64,000 nt of DNA from Babylonia areolata (GCF_041734735.1 NC_134876.1:97827986-97891985), one strand, 5' to 3'; positions 1 through 13,285 are shown, numbered from the stretch's first letter. Notes: generated by a model from the sequence alone, not told the origin. Numbers and translations are program-made.

Positions 1-330
1 TCACTGAACCTCAAATACTAACATTACAATCTCACACTGTCTGTGTCTGTCCATCTATCATGTGATCACTGAACCTCAAATACTAACATTACAATCTCAC
101 ACTGTCTGTGTCTGTCCATCTATCTATGGTGTGATCACTGAACTTCAAATACTAACATTACAATCTCACACTGTGTCTGTTCAACTATCGTGTGATCACT
201 GAACCTCAAATACTAACATTACAATCTCACACTGTGTCTGTTCAACTATCGTGTGATCACTGAACCTCAAATACTAACATTACAATTTCACCCTGTCTCT
301 GTCTCGATATGTTCATCGTATGAACACTGA
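1..330. repeat. 65-bp tandem repeat, about 5 copies (runs off the left edge)
   Basis: Units start gtgatcactgaacctcaaat and end in a variable ctgtctgtctgtccatct-type tail. Copies are near-identical, and the last ones drift. It lies in the phosphodiesterase intron upstream of exon 1084. Confidence 0.9.
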
Positions 331-477
331 ACCTCAAATGCTAACGTTTGCTAAAATGCATTCAGTGTGTTCAATGTATTTAATGTGTTGAATGTGATCA
401 CAGCAACAATGCTGGAAATGTATTCCTGTCTCTTCCCCTCCAGATGGCCGAAGCACATTAAACCATCGGAGTCTTTC

Positions 478-480
<3 letters not shown>

Positions 481-544
<64 letters not shown>

Positions 545-553
545 CCATAATAT

Positions 554-586
<33 letters not shown>

Positions 587-587
587 T

Positions 588-643
<56 letters not shown>

Positions 644-742
644 TATTTATATGTGTAGTTTATGTTTCAGTTACCCCCTTCAAGACGGGCCAAATCCAAA
701 CATTACTAATGAATTTATCATCCGAATCTATACATCTCTCTA

Positions 743-829
<87 letters not shown>

Positions 830-986
830 ATACATATATATCTCTATGTGTGTGCGCGCGCGTTTGCACTGTGTGCATGTGTGTGTGCTTGTGTTTGACG
901 TGTGCGTGCACACGCGCGTGCGCGCGAGTGTATGTGTATGTGTATGCGTGAGAGACAGAGGGAGAGAGAGAGAGAGAGAGAGAGAT
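481..986. repeat. Microsatellite cluster (TCTG)n, (TG)n, (TA)n, (GA)n
   Basis: Contains (TCTG)n at about 481-544, TG then TA runs at 552-640, an 80-base TG run at 745-827, a CG/TG-rich stretch near 850-930 and (GA)n at 959-986. The short ORFs here are repeat artefacts. Confidence 0.95.
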
Positions 987-1083
987 TAAATAGACCTGTC
1001 TGTACTTTTCTTGACTGGGATGAAGATAAAATTTGTGTGGACCAAGTCATTTAAAATGTCTGTCTTGGTGTTTTGTGTTGCAG

Positions 1084-1154
1084 GGAATATTTTCTCAAGT
1101 CTTCGACCTGCAGGCTTCAGATTTTGACAATGACGATACATATAACAGAGAAGG
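1084..1154 (+). CDS. PDE5/6: PDE exon 1 in window (GAF domain)
   Basis: Begins after ttgcag and encodes [10 protein letters not shown] and an Asp-rich stretch of the last GAF domain. It leaves at a gtacgg donor in phase 2 (GG|A), which the next exon completes. Reading through the donor stays open for a while, but that sequence turns into TCTG repeats. Confidence 0.82.
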
Positions 1155-2712
1155 GTACGGCGCCTTCATGTGGACATCCTCTCTTCTCTCCTACCCTGCC
1201 CAGGCTGCCCGTCTGTCAGTCTGTCTGTCTCTGTCTGTCAGTCTGTGTCTGTCTGTTTTCCTGTCTCTTCGTGTATGTTCTTTGTTGCTGGGGTGTGTGT
1301 GTGTGGTGTGTGTGTGTGTGGGGGTGTGTGGGGGGGAGGGGGTTCTTTGTTTTGGGTTGTTTTTTTGCTTTGTTAGTTGTTGGTTGTTGCTTTATTGGGG
1401 GTGGGGGGGGGGGGGGGGGGGGGGTATGTGAGGTTTTTGTTTTTCGCCCAGAGGGCTGAATGTGTTGTTGGTTTTTAAAGTAGTAATACTTTTTTAACGA
1501 AAATTTGTGTCATTTCTTTTGTGTACTCATTCTCCTCCTCCTTCCCCTCCTCCTTCCCCTCCTCCTCCAACCCTCTTTTCCTCATTCGCATTCTTCTTCA
1601 TTTCTGTTCTGTGACAAACATCAACTCTCTGATGGTTCATGTCGTGGCTGGTCCATTCTGGGTGTTCAGCGTTTCATAACCTGTCCCCAACTCTGGCGTG
1701 GATTACGGTATATTCAACCTACCTAATTGATCTTCTGCGTGCGTATTCACAGTTCAGCCACTAGCAGCTGTTGACTGCCGGTTTGAGGCGCCGTGGCAGC
1801 CTGAGGCATTCGGACCCAGTGCTCACCAGTGATCAGGGTTCGAGGCCGCGTTTCAGCGCCGTGCTGTGTTGTGTTGTTGGGAAAGGCGGCCCGTTAACTC
1901 CGGTCTGCCTCACTCCACCCAGGTGTGAATGGGTACCTGACTTCGGTCGCCGAAGCTAAAAAGTATTAGCTTTCTGCTTCCGCCATTTTAACCGGGATAA
2001 GGTTGATTTGATGAAACGGCGGAAGGGAGACGATTGTGGCCTGTCTTCCTGTGCCGAGCCTCATTTTGACACAGGAAATGTGAATTCACTGCCCATATTG
2101 CCGTAAAGGAGAACAAGACCTTTATCCTATGTTTTAGTGCTTTCTTTTTGTCTTCTTCTTTTTTTTATTCATCTATTTATTTATTTTATTTTCTTCTTTT
2201 TTTCTTTTTTTTTTCTTTTTTTTTTTCTCAAGGCCTGACAAATCGCGTTGGGTTACGTAGCGTATATGGGTTTGTCCGAACGCAGTGACGCCTCCTTGAG
2301 CTACTGAAACTGAAACTGAAACTTAGTGCTTTCTTAGCCTTTGCCTCTGATAATCTGTATCAGTAACTCAAGGAGGCGTCACTACGTTCGGACAAATCCA
2401 CATACACTTCACCGGCCACATCTGCTAAGAATATGCTTGACCAGCAGCGTAACCTAACGCGCTTATTCAGGCCTTGAGACTAATGCCGCTGGTTAATTCA
2501 TCGATTTGTTTATATTTCTTTCTTTACCCTGTTGCTTTGTTTTAATTTCTCCTGCAGACCTCAGGAACCTCGCTTTCCCGTCAACATTGGCATCACTGGA
2601 CACGTCGCCAGAACAGGGGAGGTAAGTGTGGTCAAAACTGAGGATGTGCAAGAGTTATAGGTACTGATCAACCTGTTGGTTTGTGCAGCGTATGCATGTG
2701 TGTGTGCGCGGT

Positions 2713-2766
<54 letters not shown>

Positions 2767-3894
2767 CAGATTCACCATATTAAGCAGTTCTCAATGCCAA
2801 AAAGATGTATCCATTATACTGAGTAGATGATAATGTGCATGTGTGTGTGTCTTTCAGACGCTGAACATCCCAGATGTGTATCAAGATGACAGATTTGACC
2901 CATCTGTAAGTGATTCTGATGACTATATACAACTCATTAATTCTCAATTAACGAGATACTTGACATTCTTGCTGCTCTCTCTTGTCAATTAGTGCCGATG
3001 AATTCCATTATTTGATAAATGTGCTGGCACAAATACATTGTCATCACAGGGTGATGATAACAAATTGTAGAAAACCAGGCACATTAGTCTTGATATTCAG
3101 AAAATCTGGTAACACTTAGATATATCTCCTGGTGCTTATATGTTGGTTTTTTTTGTGTATTTGAGCAGACATAAAAGTTTCCCCTGTGAGAGATTAATCT
3201 ATTTGTATAGTATTATATTCTATTGTATCGTATCATAATTATTGTATCATATCCTATCCTATTCTGTTGTGTTGTAAAACTGCATGAACTGTTTAAGTGA
3301 TTGTGACTGCAGTTAAAATGAGCCCAGCTTCACAGTTATAACTACTTTCGATGAGTATATGCCATTGTAAGTTGTTGTTTTTTTTATCAAAATATTCCTA
3401 AGTTTATATATTGTTTTAGTAATTGCTGAACATTTTGAATTTTTACATTATATTTGCTACATGAATGTTATTAATACATTTCAGTTTTTCAGTTATTAGT
3501 TATTTTTCATGTTTATCTTTTCTGTGTAATTCTGCATACTTAAAAGTTGTGAAAGGATATTGAATCCTGAATGTTGAACCTGTGATTGCACAAGTTAATT
3601 TCCATGTGGATTGATAAAGTATTTTTGATGGATTGATTGATGGATGACGTGGTTCAGGTGGACGAGGGGACGTCATTCCGCAGCAAGTCCATCCTGTGCA
3701 TGCCCATCAAAAACGTGTCGGGGAAGGTCATTGGGGTCATGCAGCTGGTCAACAAGGGAGACAACACTGCCTTCAACAAGAACGACGAAAACCTGTTTGA
3801 GGTGAAACACTACTGTTACTGTGGTCATCATCATCATCATCATCATCATTGTTGCGACGAAAACCTCTTTGAGGTGAAACAACACTGTTACTGA

Positions 3895-3927
<33 letters not shown>

Positions 3928-3968
3928 GACGAAAACTTCTTTGAGGTGAAACAACACTGTTACTGTAG

Positions 3969-4001
<33 letters not shown>

Positions 4002-7000
4002 CCATCATCATCATTATCAAAACAACAACAATGATAATGATGATGATGAACGACGAAAACCTCTTTGAGTTGAAACAACATTGATACTGCAGTCATCATC
4101 ATCATCTTCATCAACATCATCATCATCATCATTATCATCATCTTCATCATCATCATAACAAGAACAACAATGATGACAATAATAATAATGATGATGATAA
4201 TGGCATTGTCGTATGGTTTGTTCATTACTTTCAGACAGAACAGTGGGTGGACTTTCAAACACTTCATTCTATTCTACTATAGGTTGCAGTATATACACAG
4301 AGGTCTAGACACAAAGAGGGTCAGGGTGAAGGTCCCATTAAGGGGCACTGCATGCAAGGAAAGGGGCAGAGTCAGGGTGGAGGTCCCATTAAGGGGCACT
4401 GCATGCAAGGAAAGGGGCAGAGTCAGGGTGAAGGTCCCATTAAGGGGCACTGCATGCAAGGAAAGGGGCAGAGTCAGGGTGAAGGTCCCATTAAGGGGCA
4501 CTGCATGCAAGGAACAGAACAGAGTCAGGGTGAAGGTCCCATTAGTGGGCACTGCATGCAAGGAAAGGGGCAGAGTCAGGGTGAAGGTCCCATTAAGGGG
4601 CACTGAATGCAAGGATCAGGAGTCAGGGTGAAGGTCCCATTAAGGGGCACTGCATGCAGGGAACAGAACAGAGTCAGGGTGAAGGTCCCATTAGGGGGCA
4701 CTGCATGTAAGGAAAGGGGCAGAAGCAGGGTGAAGGTCCCATTAAGGGGCACTGCATGCAAGGATCAGGAGTCAGGGTGAAGGTCCCATTAAGGGGCACT
4801 GCATGCAGGGAACAGAACAGAGTCAGGGTGAAGGTCCCATTAAGGGGCACTGCATGCAAGGAACAGGACAGAGTCAGGGTGAAGGTCCCATTAAGGGGCA
4901 CTGCATGCAAGGAAAGGGGCAGAGTCAGGGTGAAGGTCCCATTAAGGGGCACTGCATGCAAGGAACAGAACAGAGTCAGGGTGAAGGTCCCATTAAGGGG
5001 CACTGCATGCAGGGAACAGAACAGAGTCAGGGTGAAGGTCCCATTAGTAGGCACTGCATGCAAGGAAAGGGGCAGAGTCAGGGTGAAGGTCCCATTAAGG
5101 GGCACTGCACGCAGGGAACAGGGCAGAGTCAGGGTGAAGGTCCCATTAAGGGGCACTGCACGCAGGGAACAGAACAGAGTCAGGGTGAAGGTCCCATTAG
5201 GGGGCACTGCATGCAAGGAACAGGACAGAGTCAGGGTGAAGGTCCCATTAGGGGGCACTGCATGTAAGGAAAGGGGCAGACTCAAGGTGAAGGTCCCATT
5301 AAGGGGCACTGCATGCAAGGAACGGGGAAGAGTCAGGGTAAAGGTCTCATTAGGGGGCACTGCATGCAAGGAACGGGGCAGAGTCGGGGTGAAGGTCCCA
5401 TTAGGGGGCACTGCATGCAAGGAAAGGGGCAGACTCAAGGTGAAGGTCCCATTAAGGGGCACTGCATGCAAGGAACGGGGCAGAGTCAGGGTGAAGGTCC
5501 CATTAGGTGGCACTGCATGCAAGGAAAGGGGCAGACTCAAGGTGAAGGTCCCATTAAGGGGCACTGCATGCAGGGAACAGGACAGAGTCAGGGTGAAGGT
5601 CCCATTAAGGGGCACTGCATGCAGGGAACAGGACAGAATCAGGGTGAAGGTCCCATTAAGGGGCACTGCATGCAGGGAACGGGACAGAGTCAGGGTGAAG
5701 GTCCCATTAGGGGGCACTGCATGCAAGGAACGGGGCAGAATCAGGGTGAAGGTCCCATTAAGGGGCACTGCATGCAGGGAACGGGGCAGAGTCAGGGTGC
5801 AGGTCCCATTAAGGGGCACTGCATGCAAGGAACGGGGCAGAGTCAGAAAAGCTGATGGGCTGACTTGGCTGTAGTTAAAGGCTGAAAGGGGGAAAGACTT
5901 TGGCCAAATGAAAGGCTGACTGTCTGACTTTTATTTTCAGGCATTTGCCATTTTCTGCGGCATGGGCATCAACAACACGGCCATGTATGAAACGGCCATG
6001 AAGGCCATTGCCAAGCAGCGAGTGGCCCTGGAGGTCATGTCCTACCATGCCATAGCCCCCATGGAGGAGGCGGAGAAACTGCAGGTGGGTCATGGGGTCG
6101 TCCACTGGCTGATTGACGTCAGATAGGATAGCGAGATAAGATAGCAAAAAACTTTATTATCTTTGCATTAGTTACCAGTTGTTTCGCTTGTTAGTTTAGC
6201 GACTTCTCTTTTACGAAGTCTATTCAGTAATTTTCTGTAATTGTACTTAGATATTCATTTCATATTCCATCCTCCAGCTACCCAGTTCCCCCCTAACTCA
6301 CTATTGATTCCCCTCCCCCTCCTCTCCTAAACGATAACGCTCAAATGTAAAAGACGACACTCTAGCAAAAATGTCTACAATAACCAGTAGGTGTGACGAT
6401 CATTAAACAAAATTCATCATGATAAGATATGGTATGAATATCAGAACAGTCACAGCACTGAAGGCACACAGAAGGCAGTGACAGCACTGAAGGCACACAG
6501 ATGACAGCACTGAAGGCACACAGAAGGCAGTGACACTGAAGGCACACAGAATGCAGTGACACTGAAGGCACACAGAATGCAGTGACAACACTGAAGGCAC
6601 ACAGAAGGTAGTGACACTGAAGGCACACAGAAGGCAGTGACAGCACTGAAGGCACACAGAATGCAGTGACAGCACTGAAGGCACACAGAAGGCAGCACTG
6701 AAGGCACACAGAAGGCAGTGACAGCACTGAAGGCACACAGAAGGCAGCACTGAAGGCACACAGAAGGCAGTGACAGCACTGAAGGCACACAGAAGGCAGT
6801 GACACTGAAGGCACACAGAAGGCAGTGACAACACTGAAGGCACACAGAAGGCAGTGACAACACTGAAGGCACACAGAAGGCAGTGACACTGAAGGCACAC
6901 AGAAGGCAGTGACACTGAAGGCACACAGAAGGCAGTGACAACACTGAAGGCACACAGAAGGCAGTGACAACACTGAAGGCACACAGAAGGCAACAGCACT

Positions 7001-9973
7001 GAAGGCACACAGAAGGCAGTGACAGCCCTGAAGGCACACAGAAGGCAGCACTGAAGGCACACAGAAGGCAGCACTGAAGGCACACAGAAGGCAGTGACAC
7101 TGAAGGCACACAGAAGGCAGTGACAGCACTGAAGGCACACAGAAGGCAGTGACAACACTGAAGGCACACAGAAGGCAGTGACTGAAGGCAGTGACAACAC
7201 TGAAGGCACACAGAAGGCAGTGACAGCACTGAAGGCACACAGATGACAGCACTGAAGGCACACAGAAGGCAGTGACAGCACTGAAGGCACACAGAAGGCA
7301 GTGACACTGAAGGCACACAGAAGGCAGTGACAGCACTGAAGGCACACAGAAGGCAGTGACAACACTGAAGGCACACAGAAGGCAGTGACAGCACTGAAGG
7401 CACACAGAAGGCAGTGACAACACTGAAGGCACACAGAAGGCAACAGCACTGAAGGCACACAGAAGGCAGTGACACTGAAGGCACACAGAATGCAGTGACA
7501 CTGAAGGCACACAGAAGGCAGTGACAGCACTGAAGGCACACAGAAGGCAGTGACAGCACTGAAGGCATACAGAAGGCAGCACTGAAGGCACACAGAAGGC
7601 AGCACTGAAGGCACACAGAAGGCAGCGACAACACTGAAGCACACAGAAGGCAGTGACAACACTGAAGGCACACAGAAGGCAGTGACACTGAAGGCACACA
7701 GAAGGCAGTGACACTGAAGGCAGTGACAGCACTGAAGGCACACAGAAGGCAGTGACACTGAAGGCACACAGAAGGCAGTGACAGCACTGAAGGCACACAG
7801 AAGGCAGTGACACTGAAGGCACACAGAAGGCAGTGACAGCACTGAAGGCACACAGAAGGCAGTGACACTGAAGGCACACAGAAGGCAGTAACAGCACTGA
7901 AGGCACACAGAAGGCAGCACTGAAGGCACACAGAAGGCAGTGACAGCACTGTAGGCACACAGAAGGCAGTGACAGCACTGAAGGCACACAGAAGGCAGTG
8001 ACAACACTGAAGGCAGTGACAGCACTGAAGGCACACAGAAGGCAGTGACAGCACTGAAGGCACACAGAAGGCAGTGACACTGAAGGCACACAGAAGGCAG
8101 TGACAGCACTGAAGGCACACAGATGACAGCACTGAAGGCACACAGAAGGCAGTGACAGCACTGAAGGCAAACAGATGACAGCACTGAAGGCACACAGAAG
8201 GCAGTGACAGCACTGAAGGCACACAGATGACAGCACTGAAGGCACACAGAAGGCAGTGACACTGAAGGCACACAGAAGGCAGTGACAGCACTGAAGGCAC
8301 ACAGAAGGCAGTGACAACACTGAAGGCAGTGACAGCACTGAAGGCACACAGAAGGCAGTGACAACACTGAAGGCAGTGACAACACTGAAAGCAGTGACAC
8401 TGAAGGCACACAGAAGGCAGTGACAGCACTGAAGGCACACACAAGGCAGCACTGAAGGCACACAGAAGGCAGTAACAACACTGAAGGCAGTGACAACACT
8501 GAAGGCACGCAGAAGGCAGCACTGAAGGCACACAGAAGGCAGTAACAACACTGAAGGCAGTGACAACACTGAAGGCAGTGACACTGAAGGCACACAGAAG
8601 GCAGTGACAACACTGAAGGCACACAGAAGGCAGTGACAACACTGAAGGCACACAGAAGGCAGTGACAACACTGAAGGCACACAGAAGGCAGTGACAGCAC
8701 TGAAGGCACACAGAAGGCAGCACTGAAGGCACACAGAAGCCAGTAACAACACTGAAGGCAGTGACAACACTGAAGGCACACAGAAGGCAGCACTGAAGGC
8801 ACACAGAAGGCAGTGACAACACAGAAGGCAGTGACAACACTGAAGGCAGTGACAACACTGAAGGCACACAGAAGGCAGTGACAACACTGAAGGCAGTGAC
8901 AACACTGAAGGCAGTAACAACACTGAAGGCACACAGATGGCAGTGACACTGAAGGCAGTGACAACACTGAAGGCACACAGAAGGCAGTGACAACACTGAA
9001 GGCACACAGAAGGCAGTGACAACACTGAAGGCACACAGAAGGCAGTGACAGCACTGAAGGCACACAGAAGGCAGTGACAGCACTGAAGGCACACAGAAGG
9101 CAGTAACAGCACTGAAGGCACACAGAAGGCAGTGACACTGAAGGCACAGAAGGCAGTGACAGCACAGAAGGCACACAGAAGGCAGTGACACTGAAGGCAC
9201 ACAGAAGGCAGTGACAGCACTGAAGGCACACAGAAGGCAGTGACAGCACTGAAGGCACACAGAAGGCAGTGACACTGAAGGCACACAGAAGGCAGTGACA
9301 GCACTTCAGCCTCACGCCACACTGACCCCATTTCACCCAGGTTCAGCAGTCAAGGGTTAATGTTGTAATGATATTGACAGGCGCAAGAGCCGAGTGGTTA
9401 AAGCGTTGGACTTTCAATCTGAGGGTCTCGGGTTCGAATATCAGTAACGGCTCCGGGTGGGTAAAGGGTGGAGACTTTTACGATCTCCTAGGTCAACATG
9501 TATGTAGCAGACCTGCTTGTGCCTGAACCCCCTTCATGTGTATACACAAACAAAAGATCAAATACGCACGTTAAAGATCCTGTAATCCATGTCAGCGTTC
9601 GGTGGGTTATGGAAACAAAAAAAAAAAAAAACAAAAAACAAAAAAAAAAAAATATATATATATATATATAGCATGCACACACCCCGAAGACGGAGTATGG
9701 CTGCATACATGGCGGGGTTAAAATGGTCATAATTATACGTAAAGGCCCATTAGTGTACATACGAGTTAACGTGGGAGTTGCAGCCCATGAACGAAGAAGA
9801 AGTAATGTCTGGTTTCCGTGGTGCAGAAAATGGTGGTGCCCTCGTCACAACACTACAAGCTGCTGGACTACAACTTCAGTGACTTCCCTCTGGATGACGA
9901 CGATACGCTGAAGGCAACGATACGGATGTTCATGGACCTGCACCTCATTGAGCGTTTCCACATCAGTTATGAG

Positions 9974-10023
<50 letters not shown>

Positions 10024-12056
10024 CTGTCTGTTGCAATCATCTACTCAAGTAGGTTCTACTTTTTTTTTTTTTCTTTTTTTTTTTTTGTCTGTGGTAGAAA
10101 ATGAAGTAACTGAAAATGCTGAAATGGTGATTTGGAATTATTTTCATGGATACAATTTTGGAATAAAAAGAAGGAAAGGAAAATAAATATCTAGGAAAAA
10201 GATTTGGTACAGAAATCTATTACAAGTATATTAATCTAAGGGTCAGGATTATAGTTCTTTGCGGACACCCATTCAAAATATAGATCGTTTTCTGAAGTCA
10301 TGTTTCCATTTTATACAATCATCAAGTTCACTGAGTGTTGTGCTTAGTATTCATGTTTGAGTGAAAAGAGTTGTGTAATTAAGTGTGTAAATTCTCACCT
10401 CTTTTCTCCCTTCTTTCCAGTTACTGTGTCGGTTTTTGCTGAGTGTGAAGAAGAATTACCGCAACGTAACTTACCACAACTGGCGCCACGCCTTCAACGT
10501 GACACAGACCATGTTCTGCATGCTGCAGGTATGTAAAGGAAGAAATGTGTCTCCTCCTCCTACCCTCCTCCACCTCCTCCTCCTCCCCTTCCTCCTCCTC
10601 CTCCCCCTCCTCCTCCTCCTCTGCCCTCTCCTTCTCCTCCTCCCCCTCCTCCTCCTCCTCCTCCCCTTCCTCCTCCTCCTCCTCCCCCTCCTCCTCCTCC
10701 TCTGCCCTCTCCTCCTCTCCTTCTCCTCCTCCCCCTCCTCCTCCCCCTCCTCCTCCTTCCCCTCCTCCTCCCTCTCCTCCTCCTCCTCCCACTCCTCCTC
10801 CTCCCCCTCCCCCTCCTCCTCCCCCTCCTCCTCCTCCTCTTCCTTCTTCTTCTTCTTCTTGTTCCACCTCAACTCTGTGAAGAGTCATTGTGGTGTCACA
10901 CAAGAGAACTGTTCACCAGATTCTTCCAGAAATTCTCTGTTCATATATGCACGCAGTGAAATAAAATGCGTGCAAGCAAACGTTAAGTGAGATAAGAGTA
11001 AGTTAACAGAGTATGTACATTAAGATAGATACATAGTTTGAGAGGGTGTTGGCCTTTGAGGATCATCCCAACACCGACTGTCCAAAGCCCCCTTGGCCAA
11101 GAGAGTGGAGATGTAGCTTGGGCAAAACGCTCTCCACTATAATCACATTGTAGCCCAGATACAGTTGGAACTGCAGCTGCCTACTCTGCTGTTCTGATGG
11201 TGATAGTGGAACGTGAGTGACTATGGTACACTGTCAATGGCTGCAGACTGACATGACTGACTATGGCACACTGCCAATGGCTGCGGACTGACCTGAATGA
11301 CTATGGTACACTGTCAATGGCTGCAGACTGACACAGCTGACTATGGTACACTGCCAATGGCTGCAGACTGACACAACTGACTATGGCACACTGCCAATGG
11401 CTGCAGACTGACACAGCTGACTATGGTACACTGTCAATGACTGCAGACTGACACAACTGACTATGGTACACTGCCAATGGCTGCAGACTTACCTGAATAA
11501 CCATGGTACACTGCCAATGGCTGCAGACTGACATGAATGACTATGGTACACTGTCAATGGTTGCAGACTGACATGAATGACTATGGTACACTGCCAATGG
11601 CTGCAGACTGACACAACTGACTATGGCACCTGTCAATGGCTGTAGACTGACGTGACTATGGCACACTGCCAATGGCTGCAGACTGACATGACTGACTATA
11701 GCACACTGTCAATGGCTGCAGACTGACATGAATGACTATGGTACACTGTCAATGGCTGCAGACTGACATGAATGACGATGGTACACTGCCAATGGCTGCA
11801 GACTGACATGAATGACTATGGTACACTGCCAATGGCTGCAGACTGACATGAATGACTATGGTACACTGCCATTGGCTGTAGACTGACACAGCTGACTATG
11901 GTACACTGCCAATGGCTGTAGACTGACACAGCTGACTATGGTACACTGTCAATGGCTGCAGACTGACACAGCTGACTATGGTACACTGCCAATGGCTGCA
12001 GTTTGATATGAATGACTATGGTACACTGCCATTGGCTATAGACTGACACAACTGAC

Positions 12057-12099
<43 letters not shown>

Positions 12100-12126
12100 G
12101 TACTTATATAGCGCTGAATCTTGTGC

Positions 12127-12161
<35 letters not shown>

Positions 12162-13254
12162 GTACTTATATAGCGCTGAATCTTGTGCATAGACAAATAT
12201 AAGCGCTTTCGCACCAGTCATTCTCACGCGCGCATAACTCAAAAACTGGAGAAACTAAAGACAAGGAAGAGGCAGGGAAGGGAGGCTATTTTGGGAAGAG
12301 GTGGGTTTTAAGGCCAGACTTGAAAGAGCTGTGTGTGGAGACTTGACAAAGCGAAAGAGGAAGTTCATTCCAATTGCAAGGTCCAGAGACAGAGAAAGAA
12401 CGGCGGCCAACAGTCGAGAGTTTGAATCTGGGTATGCGTAAGTGGAGTGGATCCGAAGCTGATCGTAGTGAGCGTGGTGGAGTGTAGAGGTGAAGGCAGC
12501 CAGTACTATGGTACACTGCCAATGGCTATAGACTGACACAACTGACTATGGTACACTGCCAATGGCTGCAGTCTGACATGAATGACTATGGTACACTGCC
12601 AATGGCTATAGACTGACACAACTGACTATGGTACACTGTCAATGGCTGCAGTCTGACATGAATGACTATGGTACACTGCCAATGGCTGCAGACTGACATG
12701 AATGACTATGGTACACTGCCAATGGCTATAGACTGACACAACTGACTATGGTACACTGTCAATGGCTGCAGTCTGACATGAATGACTATGGTACACTGCC
12801 AATGGCTGCAGTCTGACATGAATGACTATGGTACACTGCCAATGGCTGCAGTCTGACATGAATGACTATGGTACACTGCCAATGGCTGCAGTCTGACATG
12901 AATGACTATGGTACACTGCCAATGGCTGTAGACTGACACAACTGACTATGGTACACTGCCAATGGCTGCAGTCTGACATGAATGACTATGGTACACTGCC
13001 AATGGCTGTAGACTGACACACAACTGACTTGGTACACTGTCAAATGGCTGTAGACTTGACACAAATGACTATGGTACACTGCCAATGGCTGCAGACTGAC
13101 ACAACTGACTATGGTACACTGCCAATGGCTGCAGACTGGCCAGATGCTGAACATTCCTGGGGGAGACGGAGAGACTGGCGCTGATGGTGGGCTGTCTGTG
13201 CCATGACCTGGATCACCGCGGCACCAACAACCAGTTCCAGCTGAAGTATGTGTC

Positions 13255-13285
<31 letters not shown>

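Noticed and set aside
420-480. Possible upstream PDE exon after cccctccag
   Set aside because: The following frame is short and runs into TCTG repeats with no GAF-like motif and no donor.
4674-5874. ORFs of 372 and 384 codons on opposite strands
   Set aside because: Both are readings of the 51-bp array, whose unit is a multiple of three; a stop-free unit stays open for any number of copies.
6362-9336. Three overlapping - strand ORFs of about 944-989 codons
   Set aside because: They translate the minisatellite at 6435-9305 in every frame, have extreme Cys/Leu/Ser/Val composition, lie in a phosphodiesterase intron and match no protein architecture.
9379-9465. tRNA gene
   Set aside because: The tRNA-like boxes are the head of SINE-A; the same head with the same body recurs at 13992-14380 and 33501-33890, and the cloverleaf is degraded.
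10421-10990. Ser/Pro-rich and Glu/Gly-rich ORFs across the TCC tract
   Set aside because: They arise from the homopyrimidine repeat; only the first 108 bases are a real exon.
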